The notes: generated from the sequence alone by a model not told the origin. Shown: positions 1 to 12,109, counted from the first letter of the stretch. The stretch is DNA of 64,000 nt from Pyrocephalus nanus (GCA_038380795.1 CM076263.1:325001-389000); one strand, 5' to 3'. A program made the numbers and translations.

Positions 1-80
1 ATGTCCCTGCACATGGCAGGGCTTGGGATGAGATGGGCTTTAAGGTCCCTTCCAGCCCAAACCAGTCCATGATTCCAACT
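1..80 (+). mobile_element. CR1 LINE 3'-end fragment, cut by the window edge
   Basis: The stretch reads as the terminal part of a CR1 element in sense orientation: a 'ggcttgggatgagatggg' segment, then 'tttaaggtcccttccagccc', then a 'ccatgattcca' tail like the 8-bp terminal repeats of CR1. The 5' part lies outside the window. Confidence 0.8.
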
Positions 81-922
81 CCCAGCTGCTGCAAAGCCAG
101 GGGTGACTCCTTTGGTCCTGGTTCCCCATCTCCCACCTGTGAGCAGGGAAGAGGGAAGGCTCATCCACTGCACTCCCAGGAAATGCTTCCCTGCTCCCAG
201 GAGACTCAGACACTCCTGATTTCCCCGAGAACCCTCGGATTCTCCCAGCACACATGGGAGCTGGGACTTTAAGAGCTGTTCCTAATATTGTGAGTCTTGC
301 AATCAAGTTGGAAGGGTTGGAAACACTTGTGCTCTATAAATAGCTGCTCTGTGGAGCCCATATGCAGCTCCTGTGTTTGAAACCTCGGGAGACACGGAGA
401 AGGGAGTCCTGGGAAGTGTGAGCTGCTCATTAGTGTGGGAGCTGAGGGGAATCAGAATTCCTTGTGCTTTCCCCACCCAGATGCTCTGCTCCCACCCAGA
501 GACTCCTCCCTGGTGCCTGGGATGGTGTGGGGACACCTTCCAAGGGGAAAGCAGCGGTAAAATGCAACACTTTCTCCTGGCTTTATGTACTTAGTGTGAA
601 GAAAACACTCCAAAATGCTTTGCAAAGCCAGAGGGGAAAGGTGGGGCCCTCTGATCATCCCAGAATTGGCCTTTGTCCTTATTTGTCCTTAAGGGGGACT
701 TTTTTTTAAATGGGGAGGTTTTTCCCTCAGAAAACAGCAATGGAATTGAATAACATAATGCAGATGAGCACAGTGTTGGCTCCCCGGGGTCAGAGCATCT
801 CTGACTGTCACTGGAGCTGCAGCAGAACGAGCTGGACTCAAAGGACACCAGCCCTCTGTGGACAAGGAGGAAATATGATCCAAAGGCTGCTTAGTGCTGT
901 TGTTCTGGTTAGGAGGTGGGTG
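81..922. other. Intergenic sequence without a recognisable feature
   Basis: Mixed-composition DNA between two CR1 fragments. ORFs here are short, overlap on both strands and match no family I recognise. No splice-bounded exon is convincing. Confidence 0.5.
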
Positions 923-1192
923 GAATCATAGAATCATAAACTCATGGGATGGGGCAGTCACAGCTTCTCTGGGCAACCTGTGCCAGGGCCTTGCCACCTT
1001 CCCAGCCAGGAATTGCTTCCCATCTGGCGGTGGGGAGCCACTCCCTGTGTCCTGTCACTCCCAGGCCCTTGTCCCAAGTCCTTTCCCAGTGTTCCTGGAG
1101 CCCCTTTGGGTCCTGGAAGGGGCTCTGAGGTCTCCCTGGAGCCTCCTCCTCTGCAGCTGAACACCCCCAGCTCTCCCAGCCTGTGTGTCTGG
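923..1192 (-). mobile_element. CR1 LINE fragment (antisense)
   Basis: Begins with 'aatcatagaatcataaa', the inverted CR1 terminal repeat, continues through 'cttctctgggcaacctgtg' and ends in the 'ctgaacacccccagctctc' segment typical of the CR1 3' region read in antisense. A gap near its start removes the usual 'ggttggaagg' section. Confidence 0.85.
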
Positions 1193-1826
1193 GTAACGTC
1201 ATTCCTGCAGATATCTCCAAACCTCCCCTTCCTTTTGGAGGCTGCTTGGAGCTCCTTTGGGAGCGCTGCCTTGGGAGCTGTGTAACAGCCCAGATAACCC
1301 CGTGGAGCAGAACGTGCTCTGGGATGACCTAGAAATCACTCCTACTGGTAAGGAGCACGTCCTCCGTGTGTGCACTCAGCTACATTTCACTGGTGCAGCA
1401 GGCAGAGAAACCCAGAGTGGAGAAGTTGGTCCTTTAAAAGTCAATTTCTGCGTGCGTTTAACCATAAAAGCAACATCTGCTCTGCTAAATGCAGGTGTTT
1501 TATATCCCTGTCATTAATTGGAGGGGACATTATGTCAGTGCACATCAACAGGGAAAGTTGGGGAAAGTGCCACTTATCTCTGGCGCTGTCATTAATCAGC
1601 TCCTTTCAGCGGGGTGCCCACACTGCCGCTGTCTGGGGCTCTGTCACATCCCCTCAGTGCTTTCCTTCTCTTCTTTGGCAGTCTGGGATTACAGGTGTGG
1701 AATTCTGACACACGGAGTGGTCACTGAGGGGAGGGGCCCTCACCAGGCAAACCCCCCTCCGTTTGTGGAGCATGGATTGTGGGATCCGGCCGGGGACTCC
1801 ACAGGAGCAATTGTGACAAGGAGACC

Positions 1827-2010
1827 ATGGAACGGTTTGGGTTGGAAGGGATTTTAGTGATCATCTCACTCCAACCCTGTGCAATGAGCAGGAACACCTT
1901 CCATAGCTCAGGTTATTCCAGGCTGACCTTAGACACCCCCTTGGATGGAGCAGCCACAGGTTCTCTGGGCAGCCTGTGCCACCCTGGAAGAGGCTGTGCC
2001 CTGGCACCGT
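1827..2010 (-). mobile_element. CR1 LINE fragment (antisense)
   Basis: Contains 'ggtttgggttggaaggg', 'gaacaccttccatagctcag' and 'ttctctgggcagcctgtgcc' in the order expected for the reverse complement of a CR1 3' end. It is moderately diverged. Confidence 0.8.
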
Positions 2011-2284
2011 CATTTCCCTGGACACGGGAGCAGGAGGAGGTGGAGCAGCCATCCCCAGGGCTGCAGAGCGAGGATCGCCCCCTCCAGCAGGGCCATCCCT
2101 GGCAGGATGGGGAGCACACGGGGCAAACAGCCCGTCTGCAGCCTCAGCTGATGGGAACTGGGAGTCAAACAAATTGAGTGTGACAGAAAAAAGTGAAGTC
2201 TTCAATGGATTTGCTTCCCGAGAATTACACCAAGTCAAGTATCTTATTAAGTTCAAGAGAATTACATTTTCCATGCTCCAGCAA

Positions 2285-2760
2285 GAGACAGGGGCCCTTT
2301 AGAAAATAATAATGAACCGCTTTTTTCCCCGCCTTCATTTACATACCTTTGATAAATTACTGTAACCAGATTAGGGAGATAAAATAACTAGTCTATTAAT
2401 TACAATGATTATTATTTAATAGAAAATGGGATTGTGGGCGCTGCGGATGGGAAAAGGGAAGCTTAGCAATGCATTATATGGATGTGGTGGTTTATCTTTA
2501 AGAGTAAGATAAGTGTCCAGCTCTTTCTGCAATCTAAAGAATATGTTCATTACCTGGGCAAGATTTATAAGTATAATTGAGTGTAATATTTTAAAACTCT
2601 TTGCCTTATTTCGTGGTGGACAAGGCAGGGCTGCTGTAATTAAGCTGGGTAAGTTCCTCCATGAAGTTGTCTAACGAGGGTCCCATTTGTGAGGAATGCA
2701 CGGCTTTATTTTAACAGTTTGGGGGATTATATAATTACTGTCCTGCTTGAACTGAGGGGG
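2285..2760. other. AT-rich block, candidate conserved non-coding element
   Basis: An abrupt AT-rich stretch with no repeat signature and several homeodomain-type cores (TAATTA, ATTAAT, TTTAAT), GATA-like 'agataa' motifs and 'gataaatta'. It stands out from the GC-rich CR1-bearing flanks. Reading it as an enhancer is inference from composition and motifs; no alignment was possible. Confidence 0.3.
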
Positions 2761-2834
2761 GGGTGAAGTGATTTACATCTGTCTGTGCATCTTGTGTATG
2801 TTTTATACAAACCAACCCCAGTGTGGCAGCAGGA

Positions 2835-3328
2835 CCAGGGCAGGGATTGTCCCTCTGTGCTCAGCACTGCTGAGGCCTCATCCCGAGTCTGGGGACAGTT
2901 CTGGGCCCCTCAGAGAGAGACAGGAAGGGGCTGGAGCAGCAGGAGCGGCTGAGGGAGCTGGGGGGGCTCAGCCTGGAGAAAAGGAGGCTCAGGGGGACCT
3001 TCTGGCTCTGCAACTCCCTGATGGATCCAGGGGGAAAGTGGGCTCTGCTCCCAGGGAACGAGGGACAGGAGGAGAGGGAATTGCCTCAAGTTGCTTCAGG
3101 AGAGGGTCGGGTTGGACATCAGGAGGAATTTCCTCCTGGAAAGGGCGGTCAGGCCTTGGCAGGGGCTGCCCAGGGAGGTTTGGAGGTGTCCGATGAAGGC
3201 TTGGTCATGGCACTCAGTGCTCTGGGCTAGGGGACAAGGTGGGCATCGGGCACAGGGTGGACTCTGTGACTCTGGAGTCTTTTCCAACCTTGGTGATCCT
3301 GGAATTCCATGATCCTATGATTCTCTGC
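2835..3328 (+). mobile_element. Longer CR1 LINE fragment (sense)
   Basis: About 0.5 kb of CR1 in sense orientation. It includes the block equivalent to the end of the reverse-transcriptase ORF ('ggggctcagcctggagaaaa', 'gaggaatttcctcctgga') and the 3' tail ('ttccaaccttggtgatcctg', then 'tgatcctatgattctctg'). This is the longest clear CR1 copy in the window. The reading frame is broken. Confidence 0.88.
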
Positions 3329-3546
3329 TTTCACATCCATGGGCTGCACGTCCCTTCTTCCCCCACTCTCTGTTGTTCCAAGCGGCGTCTCAGCTCTTCA
3401 CACTCTGTCAGCAGGACCCCCTTGTTCAAAAGAACTTTGCCCAAATAAGATTTGCCTGGAAGAGAAGGAAAACAATCAAACGGAGCAGGAGGTAGTGATA
3501 TGTTCTGCAGGGTGCCCGGGCCCCCTGGGGCCAAGGAGGGGCCCGG

Positions 3547-3764
3547 GGATGGATGTGGGCACAGGGATGGATGTGGGCACAGGGATGGATGTGGGCCCGG
3601 GCAGGGATGTGGGCACGGGCAGGGATGTGGGCATGGGCAGGGATGTGGGCCCGGGCAGGGATGTGGGCACGGGCAGGGATGTGGGCACAGGGATGGATGT
3701 GGGCACAGGGATGGATGTGGGCACGGGCAGGGATGTGGGCATGGGCAGGGATGTGGGCACGGGG
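3547..3764. repeat. 18-bp minisatellite, about 12 units
   Basis: Roughly twelve tandem copies of an 18-bp unit alternating between 'gggatggatgtgggcaca' and 'gggcagggatgtgggcac'. The unit length is a multiple of three and lacks stops, so every frame is open on both strands. The resulting six-residue peptide repeats are artefacts, not genes. Confidence 0.95.
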
Positions 3765-5594
3765 AGGGGTCGCTGCCACAGCCGCGGCTCTCGGGCAGAG
3801 CCTTTACCTGCCACTGAAAAAGAGAATGAAAGATAAATGGCAACATCTGCGCCCGCACATGCGGCGGTGGCAGGGGAGGCTAAATGCTAAGTAGAGCACG
3901 AGACGTGTCTGGCAGAGGCACCTATGCATAAAATGAGCCTCCCCGCAGTGCCCGGAGCTGTGTCCATCCCTGGCCTCCCGCAGCGCCCTCCCGCTCCCCC
4001 GGGAGCCTCCCGGGTCTCCCCAGCCCGCGGCCAGCCCGGGCCGGGCCGGGTCCCCCTCTCCTGCCTCCCTGCCTGCTGCCAGGGAGCTGTTGTCACCTCT
4101 CCCGGCGCTGGGCTCGTGTCTCACATCTCCCGCTCACACTCCGGGCATCCATCATCCTCCGGAGCCCCGCGGCCGGAACTTCTCCCGGCATCTGTCAGCT
4201 CACCGGTTACGTCTCGGCTTTCTTTTTGGGCAGAACATGCCCCACGCTGGGAGCGTAGCCTCATGATTTATGACCCCCCCGCCCTGGGTGGCTCTCCTTC
4301 CAGCAGGTCGGGAAGCCGCCCTCCCGGCCCTTGGGTGAGCTGAGCGCGGGTGTTCTCAGCTTATCTGTCACATCTGCTTTCAGTCACACATCTGGCAAGC
4401 AGCAGCCAGCCATTCCATCTCTTTCCCCCAAGTGCTGCTGCCTTGCCTGCAGCCGGAGGAAGGGGAGGTCAGGCGGGAGCAGCTCCCTGACAGCCCGAGA
4501 TGGCTCAATGCGGCCGCCTCACAACATCCATCAGAGCTGCCAGTAATTAACTCTCTGGCCGCTTTGCCGGCTTGAACCGGCGACCAGAGCACCGGGATGC
4601 TGGGATCCTCACAGCTGGATGGCAGCTGGATCACTGCTGCCCCCCAGCACGGGGCTGGTCCTCACAGCAATGCTGAGCTCCCAGCCTGGGCACCCCGAGC
4701 AGCCCCGCTCTCCCATTCCAAGCACCGAGGAATAGAAACAACCACCTGTCAGGTCTGACTACCTGGTATTTCCCCCCAGAGACTGGATTCCCTGTTAAAG
4801 GGCACTGGAATTTTCCCTCCCTTACTCATTCCTACATATGTGGAGGAGACAGGCAGGATAAACTGGAAAACCATGTGAGAAACAGCAGAGTAGTCCCTAA
4901 GCCCAGCAGGATTTAATAAGGATGGAGTTAATGCACTTAATAGGTTCTGCAATAGCTGAGCTGAACCCCTGTAATGTGCCAACTCTGCTTACGGATCAAA
5001 CAGGGAGCCCTGACCCTCTTTTCTACTAAATACATTTCACACACAACTTCCAACCCCAGAAATTCCTTCAAGGAGTTGCTGATCAGCGCGATGCCACCAG
5101 AAATCAAGAGTAGTGGTGGTTAATAATAAACCAGGCAGCGTGGAAAGAACAGATTGCATCGGAATTACTGTTTTCCCTGAGATTTGGGGGCTGGGGGGGC
5201 TGGTTTGGGTTCATCGCTGTTGTTTTTAGCTGATGGATCCCAGCTGGGACTATAAATTGGTGTGTGTGGAGCTATTTCCCTCCCTGGCTGTGCATCCTTC
5301 GGGATGCTTTAGCAGATAACAGCGTTGCTCACAGTCACAGAGTCACACACACAGGAAGTCCTGGCAAAAAGCTTTGTCTGAGGTTTTGCATTAGAAAAGT
5401 GACAGTGGGATGAGCTTTGCTGGCTCCTCATGATCAGGTTAGAGCAGAACCACATCTTTTGCCACCCACAGGTGTCCAGAGGGACATCCCTCCCTGGCTG
5501 GGCCATTTCCCATGGAGGCCTTCCAGCCACAGAACTCGACCAGGGCTTGGAGGCAACATCTTGGGAATTATTTCACCAACAAAACCTCCTCATG
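3765..5594. other. Intergenic sequence with a GC-rich patch
   Basis: Positions about 3940-4190 are rich in C+G and CpG (for example 'cccgcggccagcccgggccg'), a small CpG-island-like patch with no gene attached. The rest is unremarkable. No RNA gene or exon recognised. Confidence 0.4.
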
Positions 5595-5595
5595 G

Positions 5596-5745
5596 TGGAA
5601 TCCCAGAATCCCAGGCTGGTTTGGGTGGGAAGGGACCTTAAACCTCATCTCATTCCACCCCTGCCGTGGGCAGGGACACCTCCCACTATCCCAGGTTGCT
5701 TCAACCTGGCCTTGGACACTTCCAGGGGTGGGGAATCCATCCCCG
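5596..5745 (-). mobile_element. CR1 LINE fragment (antisense)
   Basis: Antisense CR1 3' end: 'ggtttgggtgggaagggacc', 'gggcagggacacctcccact', 'ggccttggacacttccaggg'. It is truncated after the 'tggggaatcc' segment. Confidence 0.88.
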
Positions 5746-6086
5746 AATTCCTACTGCTGCAGGGATGATGGGACTCCTGCAGAGCTCCCAGCAACCCAGC
5801 TCTGGCACCAGTGACAGGAATTTGGGCAATCCCAAAAATAGGGACGCAAGTTAAGGGGATCCAGGACTTACTTGTGGTCATTCTGAGGGTAAATGAGATA
5901 ATCCATCATACAAATCATAAAGACAAAACTGCCAGTTCCAGCATTTCCCTGTGGGCAGTAATGGGGTTCCTCTCGGGGGTGTGATGTAAGAACATCCAGG
6001 TACCTCTGGATTTCAAACAAACAGAAAATTCCCTGCTCTCATTAAGGAAAGGGGTGGAAATACAGAGGGAAAGTGCTGGGAGAGGA

Positions 6087-6104
6087 GTGTGTGTGTGTGT
6101 GTGT
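6087..6104. repeat. (GT)n microsatellite
   Basis: Nine uninterrupted GT dinucleotides just left of an AT-rich block. Confidence 0.95.
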
Positions 6105-6345
6105 TAGTTTATACCCCACTTTAACTAACAAGCCATGATCTTCTCCAGAACAGTAGATAAACCGGGAAATGAAATATAGGGCAATAATTGTGACACGGAG
6201 GCGAAGTCGCTGCGTTTAATATATTCCTTTTGCGAGCAGATAGGCCATAACATGACAATAATGAAATATAAATGACCGACATAAAAAAAAAGATAAAATC
6301 AGGTAATTACCGAAGCGTCAGTTCTTTACAAAATAATTGGTAATG
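6105..6345. other. Candidate conserved non-coding element
   Basis: Repeat-free AT-rich block with 'gcaataattgtgac', 'taatatattcc', 'gacaataatgaaatata' and 'ggtaattacc', the last a palindromic homeodomain-type site. No long ORF and no CR1 sequence. Regulatory role is inferred only from motif density and contrast with its flanks. Confidence 0.33.
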
Positions 6346-7884
6346 ACCTTTGATAAAGAAATCACTTCTGTGATATTGCTGACAGCACCATTTCCAGCAG
6401 GAACACACAGCAGCTGGCTCACAGTCAGGGAAGGGGCTGCTGGGATGAGCTGGCACTGGGGCAAGGGGGATTTGCCACCCCAAGCCTGTTTGTGGGGTGG
6501 TTCCGGGGATGAGGCTCAGCTGCCCGTGGAACCTGTGCCAAGGGAGCTTTGCGTTCCTTAGGGAAAGGCTTTTCCCCCAGAGGGTGGCTGGGCACTGACC
6601 AGGCTCCCCAGGCCAGCCCTGACCCCTCCATCCCCACACCCCTGCCCGCAAAGCACTGTGTCGAGGGTGGGATGGCACTTCTACATCCCCTGCCCTCCTG
6701 GATGATCCCTGGCAGCAGGAGCTCCTGCGGGACCCTGGCTCGCTCCGGGCAGGCTGGAGCACGAGCTCAGATGGAAATGACTTGTGATTGCTCCCAATCT
6801 GGCTGAGGCTGCAAACAACAGGCTGCAAATGTCGCAGGCAGGCCCCCCCTGTGCATGCTCCCCCTGGAAAAACTTGGGAGGAGTGCAGGCGTGGGGAGGA
6901 GGAGGTGGCAGGAGCATCCCAAAGGAGCTGCCCGGCGTGGAGGAGCGACAGGGCCCCGCTGCAGGCAGCCCCCTGCTGCAGTGGCAGAGCTGCTCCCAGG
7001 CTTCACTCCTTACTGATCATCTCAACGGGAAAACAAGGGAATAGCTGGTGTGCTCAAGAGGATGTGGATACCTCCATCCCAGGAGGAACAAGCCACAGAG
7101 ACCCCACATTCCTGTGGCAAAGCAAGGGCAGCAGTGAGGCTCAGAGGCCGGGGCAACGGTGATCCCTCGGAGGAGCGGCGTGGGGATCACATCCCTCACA
7201 GAACGAGAGCCACACGAATATCAGAAAAATCAGGCTCAAACTGGGATATTTCAGATTTCCCCGGGTCAGGAAATGAACCAAAATGACATTATGGACAAGT
7301 GTGTCCTCTGCCCTGTGTCTCCTCACGAGGACGCCCAGGAGGGCCGGGCCGGGTGGTGAGGCCGCGCTTCCCACCGGGAATCCCAGCAGAGCCGGTTCAG
7401 GAGATGGAATTGTGCCACAAGGCTGAGGAACAGCTGCCGAGCGAAGCAGCACGACAAGATCAGCACATTTCCTGGAACAGGGAGGGGGAGCAAAAAGAAC
7501 CCTCCAAATGTCCCGGCCTCTGCTGGAGCAGCGTTCCCAGCACCGAATCGCGCGGCTCGATGTGACAAACCTTGCAGCACTCCCACTCCCCTTCCCTTCC
7601 CCCAGCCCCAAGGAGGGAGAAAGGATCTTCACACTTTCCCTAATACCAGCTGGTTCATTTATATTGCAGAAGTTTCCCGAGACAGTAAGTGACAGTGATA
7701 TCCCAAACACGGGCTGAACCCGCCGCGCTCGCTGCTGCTCTGGGAAGCAGAACATTGGCACAGAGTCACCACAGCGGCCCAGATTCCTGCAGGAACCCTG
7801 GGAAACCCACCTGGGCCCCCCCAGCCAGAGGCCACAAGACCCCTGTGGAAGATGAAGGGATTCCTGCTCTGAGACTGCAAGTTA
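6346..7884. other. Intergenic sequence without a recognisable feature
   Basis: Moderately GC-rich single-copy-looking DNA. Overlapping ORFs up to about 200 codons on either strand match no family I know and lack convincing splice or start context. Confidence 0.4.
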
Positions 7885-7970
7885 CTAAGGTTGGAAAAGA
7901 CCTCCCAGAACACCCAGTTCAACTGTTCCCCCACCACTCGGATGTCCCCAAGTGCCACATCCACAGACCC
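7885..7970 (-). mobile_element. Short CR1-like fragment (antisense)
   Basis: The stretch 'aaggttggaaaagacctccc' followed by 'agttcaactgttccc' and 'tccccaagtgccacatcc' resembles the CR1 subfamily whose antisense end reads 'ggaaaagacctctaagatc'. Confidence 0.65.
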
Positions 7971-9430
7971 ACAGGAGGCACCTTGGGAGAGGGTGAACAA
8001 TTCAGTGTTAAAAAATCCTGCTGCTAAAAAGATGTGGGGAAAAAAATTCCCTTTCTTGGAGGGAAGCACCAACCCGCCTTTGGCCCTGTGCAGGAAAGCT
8101 CCCTGTGGAGGATACCTATGGAGGATCCCTAGGGAGCAGTGCCTGCTTTGTGCCACAGCCTGTGCCTTCCAGAGCCGGGCAGGAAAAAGCTCCAGGAAAA
8201 TCAGGTTTGCAGATGTTTGTGCTCTTCATTTGGTACTCAGAGCTGCTCCCAGTTCTCCACTTCTCCAGGTGAAAGAGAGGGAGCTCAGCTGCTCCAGCAG
8301 CTTTTCCTGTGCCGATCCGTGTTTATTAATTTCCAAGCTTTACACACAGAGCCATCCCAAATGTGGCAATTTCCTTGCTAATCTGGAATTGGGTACAGGT
8401 TTGGAGCTGCTGCAGCTGGAGCAGAGTCTGAGCACCAAACTGGGGCTCTGTGGAGCAGCAGCTCCAGCTTTGTTGGCACTGGGAAGCGCATCCCGGGGAC
8501 ATCGGCACCAGGACCTGTCAGGGAGGGTCTGGAGTGTCATCAGCTGCCTCCATCACCATTCCAATTGTTTTCCCTGCCCCTTGGAAGCCCAGCTGGTTAC
8601 CACGATGTGCTAATTGCTTTTGTGCAAGTGCTGTCAGTGCTGGGATTGGACTTCCCAGTGCCAGACATGGTGTCCCGGCACATTCCCGGAGGTGGGAGTC
8701 AGTCCAGATCCATCGCCACACTGGATGCACAGATCCAGGGCTGGCACTGGACTCTGGGAATGGTTTCGGAGGGGGTGTTGGATGCAGCCTTACCAGGTGT
8801 CATGCTGAGGGCACCCACATCCCATGGTCTGGATTCTGGCCCCATTCCCGGGGAATCCTGTCTGGGCAGCAGCACCTCTGGCTCTTGATCGAGGGAAAGG
8901 AGAAAATCTGAATCCTGCATCACCACAAAACAAAGGAAAACACGCAAATTAGAGATGCAAAAAAACTCTTGTTGGAAAAAACACTTTCTTTAAATAGCTT
9001 TTTTTTGGTGCAATTTTCAGGATTAAGTGGGGATTTTTAGAGATTTAGGAACACTCCAGCCTTGCACTTCTGAAAACACCCCTGGAAAAACAATCCACCT
9101 CCAGAGGGATTAAATGCCCAAATATTGCTGCCCGTTTTCCCATCTCAATAATTCACTTTTAATTCTTTTCAGACTTTTAATTTTTAATTCTTTTCCAATT
9201 AAATACATATTTTTAGGTCCAAAATGCCTTATTCTAGCCCCTACCCAAGCTCTGTGTGGAAATCAGGAAGCTCACAACTTTTGTGATCCTCCACTCGGAG
9301 TGCCTGAAACAGGGAAGGGGAGGAAGGATGGCTCCCATTTCCTTGTTAAAGAGGGGGGAAAAAAGGGAAAAACAGGTGCTTAAAAATTTCCAAGGCGCAA
9401 AGCAAATGACAAAGCACAGGAGCGTTTCAT
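7971..9430. other. Intergenic sequence without a recognisable feature
   Basis: No repeat family or exon recognised. A 240-codon ORF on the plus strand (7891-8613) overlaps the preceding CR1 fragment, is low in recognisable motifs and is best explained by chance. Confidence 0.4.
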
Positions 9431-9434
9431 TGTT

Positions 9435-9625
9435 TGACTTTGGAATAAAAGGCAGATAATTAGGAAATTGGGAGTCTATTAATTTCCCAAATTTACTCAG
9501 GCACGAAGCACTGAGCTATGGTGATATTTGCTTACCTCGTCATTATGCAAAAATATATTAGCTAATTATTTTGACTAATGCAATTAAGATATGCATATTT
9601 AGCATAAACTCCACAATAGAAACGT
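9435..9625. other. Candidate conserved non-coding element
   Basis: AT-rich, repeat-free block containing octamer-like 'atgcaaaaata', 'atgcatattt', 'agctaattattttgactaat' and 'caattaag', so several POU- and homeodomain-type sites lie within 190 bp. Function is inferred. Confidence 0.35.
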
Positions 9626-9839
9626 TCCAGTCAGCAGTTGCTGGGTTGCATTCATGGGCAGCAGAGAGGGAAAAGGGAAAAGGCTCTGTGTGGCTCTGAT
9701 GACAAACGGGAATATCGCTCCTGCCCTGCCCGGCGGTGGGTCTGGCACAGGGATTAACCCACTTTGCAGCACCGGGTGGCACAGTGGGCACTGGTGTTAG
9801 CTGTGGTAACAAGACACTCCAAGGTATCAGCCTCCTTGC

Positions 9840-10090
9840 ACAGAATCCCAGGATGCTTTGGGTTGGAAGGGATTTTGAGGATCATCTCATCCCACCCCCT
9901 GACATGGGCAGGGACACCTTCCACTATCCCAGGTTATTCCAACCCGCCTTGAACACTTCCAGGGATGGGGCAGCCACAGCTTCTCTGAGCTGCCTGTGCC
10001 AGGGCCTGCCCACCCTGACAGACAGCGATTCCTTCCCAAAATCACATCTATGCCTGCCCTCTGGCAGTGGGAAGCGGTCCAGATGTGGTC
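9840..10090 (-). mobile_element. CR1 LINE fragment (antisense)
   Basis: Antisense CR1 end with 'tttgggttggaagggatttt', 'gggcagggacaccttccact' and 'ggatggggcagccacagctt', continuing into 'ctgtgccagggcctgcccac'. Confidence 0.88.
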
Positions 10091-10388
10091 CGTCCCTGAG
10101 CCGTATCCCAAGTGCTGGGGCAGGAAGGGGGACGGGGAATGTCGGGAGAGCTCCCCGCTGGAAGCTGGGGATGTTTGGGTGCGTCCCCAGGCCGCAGCTC
10201 CAGCTCCGGCGGGCACTGGCTGTGCTTCCAGCGGGGCTTGGCGGCTCCCGGGGAGCCATGTGGGCTGTCAAATGGCTTCTGCTGTATTTTGTTGCCCTTT
10301 CAAATATTTCTGCGAGAGTGGGATGTACCATCTGGTGGCCAATCTGGCTGTGTCTGGAACAGCGCGGCAACCAGCGCGGCGCCCATGG

Positions 10389-11938
10389 GTGCTCAGCACC
10401 AGCCAGCACCCACCTACAGCGCCCAGACAGCACCCACTCAGCACCCACCACAGCGCCCAGACAGCACCCACCCACAGCACCCACTCAGCACTCACCCACA
10501 GCACCCAGACAGCACTCACCACAGCACCCACTCAGCACTCACTCAGCACCCACCCACAGCACCCACTCAGCACCCACAGCGCCCAGCCAGCACTCACCAT
10601 AGCACCCACTCAGCACTCACTCAGCACCCACAGCACCCAGCCAGCACTCACCCACAGCACCCACTCAGCACTCACCCACAGCGCCCAGACAGCACCCACC
10701 CACAGCGCCCAGACAGCACCCACTCAGCACCCACCACAGTGCCCAGACAGCACCCACCCACAGCACCCACTCAGCACCCACCACAGTGCCCAGACAGCAC
10801 CCACCCACAGCACCCACTCAGCACCCACCCACAGCACTCACTCAGCACTCACCCACAGCACCCAGACAGCACCCACTCAGCACTCACCCACAGCACCCAC
10901 TCAGCACTCACCCACAGCACCCAGACAGCACCCACTCAGCACCCAGCCAGCACTCACCATAGCACCCACTCAGCACTCACTCAGCACCCACCCACAGCAC
11001 CCACTCAGCACCCACTCAGCACTCACCCACAGCACCCACTCAGCACCCACTCAGCACCCACCCACAGCACGCACTCAGCACCCACAGCGCCCAGCCAGCA
11101 CTCACCATAGCACCCAGACAGCACCCACTCAGCACTCACCATAGCACCCACTCAGCACTCACTCAGCACCCACAGCACCCAGCCAGCACTCACCCACAGC
11201 ACCCACTCAGCACTCACCCACAGCGCCCAGACAGCACCCACTCAGCACCCACCACAGTGCCCAGACAGCACCCACCCACAGCACCCACTCAGCACCCACC
11301 ACAGTGCCCAGACAGCACCCACCCACAGCACCCACTCATCACCCACCCACAGCACCCACTCAGCACTCACCCACAGCACCCACTCAGCACTCACCCACAG
11401 CACCCACTCAGCACTCACCCACAGCACCCAGACAGCACCCACTCAGCACCCAGCCAGCACTCACCATAGCACCCACTCAGCACTCACTCAGCACCCACCC
11501 ACAGCACCCAGCCAGCACCCACAGCACCCACTCAGCACTCACCCACAGCACCCACTCAGCACCCACTCAGCACTCACCCACAGCACCCAGACAGCACCCA
11601 CCTACAGTGCCCAGACAGCACCCACTCAGCACCCACCCACAGCACCCAGCCAGCACCCACAGCACCCAGCCAGCACTCACCATAGCACCCACTCAGCACT
11701 CACTCAGCACCCACAGCACCCACTCAGCACTCACCCACAGCACCCACTCAGCACTCACCCACAGCGCCCAGACAGCACCCACCCACAGCGCCCAGACAGC
11801 ACCCACCCACAGCACCCACTCAACACCCACTCAGCACTCACTCAGCACCCACCCACAGCACGCACTCAGCACCCACCCACAGCACCCAGCCAGCACCCAC
11901 AGCACCCAGCCAGCACTCACCATAGCACCCATGCTGCA
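10389..11938. repeat. 1.55-kb CA-rich minisatellite with higher-order structure
   Basis: A long array built from short modules such as 'cagcacccactcagcaccca', 'cacccacagcacccag' and 'cccagacagcaccca'. The plus strand is almost only C and A, with G nearly confined to 'cagc' or 'cagcgccc'. Longer blocks recur: the module around 'agcactcaccatagcaccca' appears near 10590, 10950, 11132, 11458 and 11675, and the copies at 10590 and 11132 are followed by more than 90 further identical bases. All frames are open on the plus strand, giving spurious ORFs of up to about 380 codons. Confidence 0.97.
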
Positions 11939-12109
11939 CCCCCAGGCCGAGGGCACAGCGGTGTCAGCAGCGGGGTCATTCCCGGGGAGTGATGCCCACC
12001 AGGCTCCATGCTGGGCAAGAGGACGGTCCTGTGCTCTGATCCTCCGCAGCAGGCCCAGCTCGGGGCTCCAGGACCCTCAGGGCTGGGCAGGTTCATGGGC
12101 AGCTGTGGA

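Noticed and set aside
7891..8613. 240-codon plus-strand ORF
   Set aside because: Begins in a CR1-like fragment and has no recognisable motifs.
10389..11938. CRISPR-like repeat array
   Set aside because: Repeats are directly adjacent with no unique spacers, and the DNA is vertebrate nuclear.
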